A DNA stretch of 8,367 nt from an uncultured Collinsella sp. (lineage in GTDB: Bacteria; Actinomycetota; Coriobacteriia; Coriobacteriales; Coriobacteriaceae), in assembly GCA_902475785.1 (NCBI GenBank), contig CABSAN010000074.1:1-8367 (forward strand). The letters run 5' to 3'. Shown here piece by piece: positions 5,335 to 8,367 of this stretch. Every line of letters begins with the position of its first letter. Positions within the stretch are counted from its first letter, which is position 1. The position numbers were made by a program, and so were the translations under genes. Under the pieces are notes generated by a model. The model did not search any database. It saw only the letters and a list, made by a program, of their open reading frames with translations, and had not been told where the DNA came from.

Positions 5335-6618
5335 ATGCTTGATATCAAGTTTGTTCGCGAGAACCCCGATGCCATCGATACCGCTATGGCTAACCGCCAG
5401 ACGTCTTGGGATCGCGAGAAGTTCTTTGAGCTCGACGACGAGCGTCGTGCCGTCATCACCGAGGTCGAGGAGCTCCAGGCCACGCGCAACGCCGAGTCCA
5501 AGAAGATCGGCGCCCTGATGAAGGAGGGCAAGAAGGACGAGGCCGAGGCCGCCAAGGAGGCCGTGCGCGCCGTCAACGAGAAGATCGACGGTCTGGCCGA
5601 GCGCCGTACCGCCCTCGAGCAGGAGCAGTACGACTTCATGGCTCACCTGCCCAACATTCCGTGCGAGGCCACGCCGTACGGCAAGGACGAGGACGAGAAC
5701 ATCGAGCGCCGTCGTTGGGGCACCCCGCGCGAGTTCGACTTCGACTTTAAGCCGCACTGGGATCTGGGCACCGATCTGGACATCCTCGACTTCGAGCGTG
5801 GCAACAAGCTTTCCGGCAGCCGCTTCACCGTTCTCGGTGGCGCCGGCGCCCGCCTGGAGCGCGCCCTTATCAACTTCTTCCTGGACACGCACACGAGCCG
5901 TGGCTTCAAGGAGTGGTGGCCGCCCATCGTCGTCAAGCGTCAGACCATGTTCGGTACGGGTCAGCTGCCCAAGTTCGAGGACGACGCCTATCACGTCTCG
6001 GGCGACAACTTCCTGATCCCCACCGCCGAGGTCGTGCTTACCAACCTGCACGCCGGCGAGGTCCTCGATGCCGACACCCTGCCGCGTCGCTACACCGCCT
6101 TCACCCCCTGCTTCCGCGAGGAGGCCGGTTCCGCCGGTCGCGACACCCGCGGCATCATCCGTCAGCACGAGTTCGACAAGGTCGAGATGGTCAAGTTCGC
6201 TAAGCCGGAGGAGTCCGACGAGGAGCTCGAGAGCATGACCGCCGAGGCCGAGTACCTGCTGCAGCAGCTGGGCCTTCCGTATCGCGTGATTAGCCTGTGC
6301 ACCGGCGACCTGGGCTTCTCTGCCCGTCAGACCTACGACATCGAGGTCTGGCTGCCGAGCTACAACGCCTACAAGGAGATCAGCTCCTGCTCCAATTGTG
6401 GCGACTTCCAGGCTCGCCGCGCCAACATCAAGTATCGCGACCCCGAGAACTTCAAGGGTTCGCGCTACCTGCACACCCTTAACGGTTCCGGCCTGCCGGC
6501 TGGTCGTACCATGGCCGCCATTCTGGAGAACTACCAGAACGCCGACGGCACCATCACGATCCCCGAGGTTCTGCGTCCCTACATGGGCGGCCTCGAGAAG
6601 ATCGAGCCGGTCGCGTAA
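5335..6618 (+). CDS. serS: Seryl-tRNA synthetase
   Basis: SerRS charges tRNA-Ser with serine as a homodimeric class II synthetase. The 427 residues are the normal bacterial length. The N-terminus (MLDIKFVRENPD, then about 27-105) forms the long helical hairpin that binds the tRNA-Ser variable arm. The catalytic core shows motif 2 as TPCFREEAGSAGRDTRG (257-273) followed by IIRQHEFDKVE. It also has the serine-site EISSCSNCGDFQARR (348-362) and motif 3 GSGLPAGRTMAAILENYQ (384-401). I chose ATG 5335 because GGAGGA (5325-5330) lies 4 bases upstream and the family begins MLDIKF; an ATG at 5308 would add nine unrelated residues. Codon choice is strongly biased to C/G endings, more than in its neighbours, as expected for a highly expressed gene. 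It stands alone with its own terminator. Confidence 0.98.
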   Translation: MLDIKFVRENPDAIDTAMANRQTSWDREKFFELDDERRAVITEVEELQATRNAESKKIGALMKEGKKDEAEAAKEAVRAVNEKIDGLAERRTALEQEQYDFMAHLPNIPCEATPYGKDEDENIERRRWGTPREFDFDFKPHWDLGTDLDILDFERGNKLSGSRFTVLGGAGARLERALINFFLDTHTSRGFKEWWPPIVVKRQTMFGTGQLPKFEDDAYHVSGDNFLIPTAEVVLTNLHAGEVLDADTLPRRYTAFTPCFREEAGSAGRDTRGIIRQHEFDKVEMVKFAKPEESDEELESMTAEAEYLLQQLGLPYRVISLCTGDLGFSARQTYDIEVWLPSYNAYKEISSCSNCGDFQARRANIKYRDPENFKGSRYLHTLNGSGLPAGRTMAAILENYQNADGTITIPEVLRPYMGGLEKIEPVA

Positions 6619-6641
6619 GCTAGCTGCATAGGCGATTTGCG

Positions 6642-6670
6642 AGGGCGCTCCTTTTAGGGGCGCCCTTTTT
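6642..6670 (+). terminator. Terminator of serS
   Basis: AGGGCGCTCC (6642-6651) pairs with GGGGCGCCCT (6657-6666), with one T-G wobble and a TTTTA loop. A run of five T follows (6666-6670). Confidence 0.9.
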
Positions 6671-6716
6671 GTGTACGGCTATACCATGCCGTGCGGACAG
6701 CTCGATAGAAAACACA

Positions 6717-6730
6717 CGAACAAACGTTCT
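6717..6730. promoter_or_regulatory. LexA-like (SOS) box before the 6790 gene
   Basis: CGAACAAACGTTCT matches the Gram-positive LexA/DinR consensus CGAAC-RNRY-GTTYC at all specified positions but the last. Its half-sites GAAC and GTTC (6718-6721, 6726-6729) are a perfect 4-4-4 inverted repeat. It overlaps a plausible -35 (TTCTGT, 6727-6732) that is 18 bases from TATGCT (6751-6756), where a repressor would block transcription. The start codon is 59 bases further on. Confidence 0.55.
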
Positions 6731-6789
6731 GTATACATGCATCTACCTGCTATGCTTTTGCTAACTAAGAGCAAGAGAAAGGGGATGTA

Positions 6790-7167
6790 ATGGAGCTGTT
6801 CGACGAGCGGGTTGTTTTGTTCCAGAGCGATGAGGGCGGGGAGCACCTGCTGGTAACGTGCGAGCCGTCGGGTATGGGTGGCTTGGTGGTTCGGCAGACG
6901 AGTGAGGGACCATTGACGCAATGGTGCTATGAGGAGTCGCCGCATGTGGTCGAGACCTTTGTGGCGCACGAGGGGCTTGTGGCGCTTGAGCACTTCTATG
7001 GCGTTGGAACTTCTAATCAGGTGGCCCGAATGCTGAGTATCTCGTTTGCCGACTACGACTGTGCCCAACGGGTGCGTTCGCTTCTGGGGGAGCTTGGCGC
7101 CGGGTTCGATGTGATCGAGAAGCCAATCGATCGCACGAAAAGCGCTGATGCTTGCGGTGCGGCGTGA
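6790..7167 (+). CDS. Unrecognised 125-residue protein, possibly SOS-regulated
   Basis: A 125-residue soluble protein with no membrane segment or signal peptide; I do not recognise a family. It opens MELFDERVVLFQSDEGGEHL and has a likely beta-rich first half (LLVTCEPSGMGGLVVRQTS, then the WCYEESPHVVETF segment). The second half looks helical (SNQVARMLSISFADYDCAQRVRSLLGELGAGFDVIEKPID). It contains three cysteines with no metal-binding spacing. The coding call is supported by AAAGGGG (6778-6784) 5 bases before the ATG, a promoter-like region upstream, and isolation as a single gene after the serS terminator. A LexA-like box at 6717-6730 suggests induction by DNA damage, an inference. The short spacing to the tRNA-Arg promoter and the lack of a clear terminator mean read-through into the tRNA cluster is possible. 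Confidence 0.75.
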   Translation: MELFDERVVLFQSDEGGEHLLVTCEPSGMGGLVVRQTSEGPLTQWCYEESPHVVETFVAHEGLVALEHFYGVGTSNQVARMLSISFADYDCAQRVRSLLGELGAGFDVIEKPIDRTKSADACGAA

Positions 7168-7205
7168 CAAATTGCGGTCCGCGCGAAAAAAAGTTGAGAT
7201 TTCGC

Positions 7206-7234
7206 TTGACTCTAACGAACTAAAGTGGTTTTAT
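7206..7234 (+). promoter_or_regulatory. Promoter of tRNA-Arg copy 1
   Basis: TTGACT (7206-7211), a 17-base gap and TTTTAT (7229-7234), 12 bases before the tRNA. The -10 is weaker than at copies 2 and 3, but the geometry is the same. Confidence 0.65.
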
Positions 7235-7246
7235 ATGTCTTGCGCT

Positions 7247-7323
7247 GCGGCGTTACCTCAGCTGGATAGAGGGTCTGACTACGAATCAGAACGTCATAGG
7301 TTCGAATCCTATACGCCGCACCA
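7247..7323 (+). tRNA. tRNA-Arg(ACG), copy 1
   Basis: A 77-base tRNA with acceptor stem GCGGCGT (7247-7253)/ACGCCGC (7313-7319), discriminator A and encoded CCA (7321-7323). The anticodon stem is TCTGA/TCAGA with loop CTACGAA, giving anticodon ACG at 7281-7283. After A-to-I editing it reads CGU, CGC and CGA. The T-arm is ATAGG/CCTAT with loop TTCGAAT. It is identical in sequence to copies 2 and 3. Confidence 0.98.
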
Positions 7324-7493
7324 ATCGAATTTGAAGCCTCCGGCAACGGGGGCTTTTCTTTTACGCCGGCACCGCATGGATTCGAACCTCGGTCGAGGCG
7401 CGAGCGTGAAGCGGACGCGGAGCGTCCGTAGCGAGCGGGCGAGTCCGCCGGCAGGCGGGCGAAGCCGGTGCGGATCCGCGAAGCGGATGCGCG
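7304..7493 (+). repeat. tRNA-associated repeat unit behind tRNA-Arg copy 1, first unit
   Basis: A 190-base unit starting in the tRNA T-loop. It contains the tRNA 3' end, a terminator (7334-7362) and GGATTCGAACCT (7378-7389). That stretch is the exact reverse complement of the T-arm AGGTTCGAATCC (7298-7309). The GC-rich core then carries CGGACGC-GGA-GCGTCCG (7412-7428), a CCGCC-GGCA-GGCGG hairpin (about 7446-7459), GGC-GAA-GCC (about 7459-7467) and ATCCGC-GAA-GCGGAT (7474-7488). It is directly followed by a second unit; 175 bases (7304-7478 and 7494-7668) are identical. Translated frames across it are artefacts of the GC-rich repeat. Confidence 0.88.
7334..7362 (+). terminator. Terminator of tRNA-Arg copy 1
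   Basis: GCCTCCG (7336-7342) and CGGGGGC (7347-7353) pair around a GCAA tetraloop, with AA/TT extension and a TTTTCTTTT tail. The same hairpin recurs at 7524-7552 in the second unit. Confidence 0.88.
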
Positions 7494-7668
7494 GAATCCT
7501 ATACGCCGCACCAATCGAATTTGAAGCCTCCGGCAACGGGGGCTTTTCTTTTACGCCGGCACCGCATGGATTCGAACCTCGGTCGAGGCGCGAGCGTGAA
7601 GCGGACGCGGAGCGTCCGTAGCGAGCGGGCGAGTCCGCCGGCAGGCGGGCGAAGCCGGTGCGGATCCG
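7494..7668 (+). repeat. Second tandem unit with tRNA-Arg 3' fragment, truncated right end
   Basis: It begins with a 20-base tRNA-Arg 3' fragment ending in CCA (7494-7513), then repeats the terminator, the anti-T-arm (7568-7579) and the core. It stops inside the last hairpin at 7668, where the sequence switches to unrelated AT-richer DNA. The closing tRNA fragment seen after other units is missing, so this copy looks cut at its right end. Confidence 0.88.
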
Positions 7669-7714
7669 TCCGACAACTTAATCAGCGCTTCGTAAAAATT
7701 TTCCAAATTGTTGC

Positions 7715-7743
7715 TTGACCCATCGAGGGCTCACGTGCATAAT
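7715..7743 (+). promoter_or_regulatory. Promoter of tRNA-Arg copy 2
   Basis: TTGACC (7715-7720), a 17-base gap and CATAAT (7738-7743), 12 bases before the tRNA. This is near consensus and shares TGCTTGACC and CATAATAATC with the promoter of copy 3. The 46 bases before it (7669-7714) hold nothing I recognise. Confidence 0.85.
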
Positions 7744-7755
7744 AATCCGTGCGTT

Positions 7756-7832
7756 GCGGCGTTACCTCAGCTGGATAGAGGGTCTGACTACGAATCAGAA
7801 CGTCATAGGTTCGAATCCTATACGCCGCACCA
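7756..7832 (+). tRNA. tRNA-Arg(ACG), copy 2
   Basis: Identical over all 77 bases to copy 1, with the anticodon at 7790-7792 and an encoded CCA at 7830-7832. It has its own near-consensus promoter and a terminator at 7844-7872. Confidence 0.98.
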
Positions 7833-8003
7833 ATTGAAATCGAAAGCCTCCGGAAACGGGGGCTTTTCCTTTACGGGGGCATTGCGGAGATTCGAACCTC
7901 GGTCGAGGCGCGAGCGTCAAGAAAACGCGGAGCGTTTTTAGCGAGCGGGCGAGTCCGCCGCCAGGCGGGCGAAGCCGGTGCGGATCCGCGCAGCGGATGC
8001 GCG
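7813..8003 (+). repeat. tRNA-associated repeat unit behind tRNA-Arg copy 2
   Basis: A 191-base unit of the same design as 7304-7493 but diverged. The anti-T-arm is GATTCGAACCT (7889-7899, 11 bases). The first core hairpin is AAAACGC-GGA-GCGTTTT (7922-7938), where the copy-1 units have CGGACGC-GGA-GCGTCCG, so both arms changed together. The last hairpin has a GCA triloop (ATCCGC-GCA-GCGGAT, 7984-7998) instead of GAA. A tRNA 3' fragment follows at 8004. Confidence 0.87.
7844..7872 (+). terminator. Terminator of tRNA-Arg copy 2
   Basis: GCCTCCG (7846-7852) and CGGGGGC (7857-7863) pair around a GAAA tetraloop and are followed by TTTTCCTTT. Compared with copy 1 the loop changed from GCAA to GAAA, both members of the GNRA class. 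Confidence 0.88.
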
Positions 8004-8060
8004 GAATCCTATACGCCGCACCAATTGAGTTTTAAGCCTCCGGAAACGGGGGCCTTTCTT
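8004..8060 (+). pseudogene. Duplicated tRNA-Arg 3' end plus terminator
   Basis: A 20-base tRNA-Arg 3' fragment with CCA (8004-8023) and a second terminator hairpin follow: GCCTCCG 8036-8042, GAAA loop, CGGGGGC 8047-8053, then CTTTCTT. The spacer between them differs from that after the intact tRNA, so it has drifted. It closes the repeat unit behind copy 2. The AT-rich stretch 8061-8138 beyond it holds nothing I recognise. Confidence 0.85.
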
Positions 8061-8138
8061 ATATAGAGCGATTAAAGATCGCATCAATCGACGTAAATGA
8101 GTAAAAATCCAATTTGATAACTTTTTTCGAAAAAATGC

Positions 8139-8167
8139 TTGACCTATATTCAGTCAATGTACATAAT
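8139..8167 (+). promoter_or_regulatory. Promoter of tRNA-Arg copy 3
   Basis: TTGACC (8139-8144), a 17-base gap and CATAAT (8162-8167), 12 bases before the tRNA. An A/T-rich tract with a T-run and an A-run at 8122-8135 lies just upstream and could act as an UP element. Confidence 0.85.
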
Positions 8168-8179
8168 AATCAACAAGTC

Positions 8180-8256
8180 GCGGCGTTACCTCAGCTGGAT
8201 AGAGGGTCTGACTACGAATCAGAACGTCATAGGTTCGAATCCTATACGCCGCACCA
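8180..8256 (+). tRNA. tRNA-Arg(ACG), copy 3
   Basis: Identical over 77 bases to copies 1 and 2, with the anticodon at 8214-8216 and CCA at 8254-8256. From the tRNA 5' end to the window edge, 188 bases match 7756-7943 exactly, while the DNA upstream differs apart from the promoter boxes. Confidence 0.98.
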
Positions 8257-8367
8257 ATTGAAATCGAAAGCCTCCGGAAACGGGGGCTTTTCCTTTACGG
8301 GGGCATTGCGGAGATTCGAACCTCGGTCGAGGCGCGAGCGTCAAGAAAACGCGGAGCGTTTTTAGCG
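8237..8367 (+). repeat. tRNA-associated repeat unit behind tRNA-Arg copy 3 (cut by window end)
   Basis: The first 131 bases of a unit identical to that behind copy 2. They include the terminator (8268-8296, GAAA loop), the anti-T-arm (8313-8323) and the AAAACGC-GGA-GCGTTTT hairpin. The rest lies outside the window. Confidence 0.87.

Noticed and set aside
5332..6474. Long minus-strand frame opposite serS
   Set aside because: It is an antisense shadow produced by the strong G/C third-position bias of serS; its Leu/Val/Gly/Ala-rich translation has no domain.
7494..7513. Additional tRNA gene at the duplicated fragment
   Set aside because: Only the T-stem 3' strand, acceptor 3' strand and CCA are present; no D-arm, anticodon arm or acceptor 5' strand precedes it.
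7148..7718. Open frames across tRNA-Arg copy 1 and the repeat units
   Set aside because: They run through a tRNA, terminators and GC-rich hairpins, repeat the same Arg/Ser/Gly-rich peptide with each unit, and have no ribosome-binding site.
7708..8365. Open frames through tRNA-Arg copies 2 and 3
   Set aside because: Most of each frame is the tRNA sequence itself; the matching peptides only reflect the DNA repeat.
7304..8367. CRISPR array
   Set aside because: Repeats are about 190 bases, tied to tRNA ends, with no short regular repeats and spacers and no cas genes.

Overview
The window looks like a chromosomal segment of a GC-rich Gram-positive bacterium of the Coriobacteriia, most like Collinsella. 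This assignment rests on recognition of codon use, gene style and repeat style, not on a search. Most of it is housekeeping, and all larger genes but one read on the + strand.

Layout. 1-338: the 3' end of metG, closed by a terminator. 446-2213: rsmA and tatD, overlapping by 11 bases as one operon. 2217-2343: tRNA-Leu(CAG) with its own promoter, followed by an odd repeat that carries a second copy of the tRNA 3' end and terminator (to 2574). 2632-4047: an SPFH/HIR-like membrane protein coupled to rlmH. 4122-4892: proC. 4891-5051: an inverted-repeat element filling the space between proC and a convergent 57-residue membrane protein gene (5050-5223, minus strand). 5335-6618: serS with a terminator. 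6790-7167: an unrecognised gene behind a LexA-like box. 7168 to the end: three identical tRNA-Arg(ACG) genes, each with its own promoter and each followed by the same kind of repeat.

Shared theme. Translation dominates: two aminoacyl-tRNA synthetases, two rRNA methyltransferases and four tRNAs. ProC adds proline synthesis. TatD is a metal-dependent nuclease, and the SPFH protein probably organises membranes.

The most unusual content is a family of roughly 190-bp units attached to the tRNA genes. Each unit starts at the tRNA T-loop and takes in the tRNA 3' end and the terminator. It then carries an 11-12 base reverse complement of the host tRNA's own T-arm, followed by a GC-rich core of small hairpins. 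Where the right end is intact, it closes with another copy of the tRNA 3' end. The same core follows both tRNA-Leu and tRNA-Arg, while the anti-T-arm stretch differs to match each host tRNA. No unit has a credible gene. They look like tiny non-autonomous mobile elements, or a structured RNA/DNA element, specialised for tRNA 3' ends.
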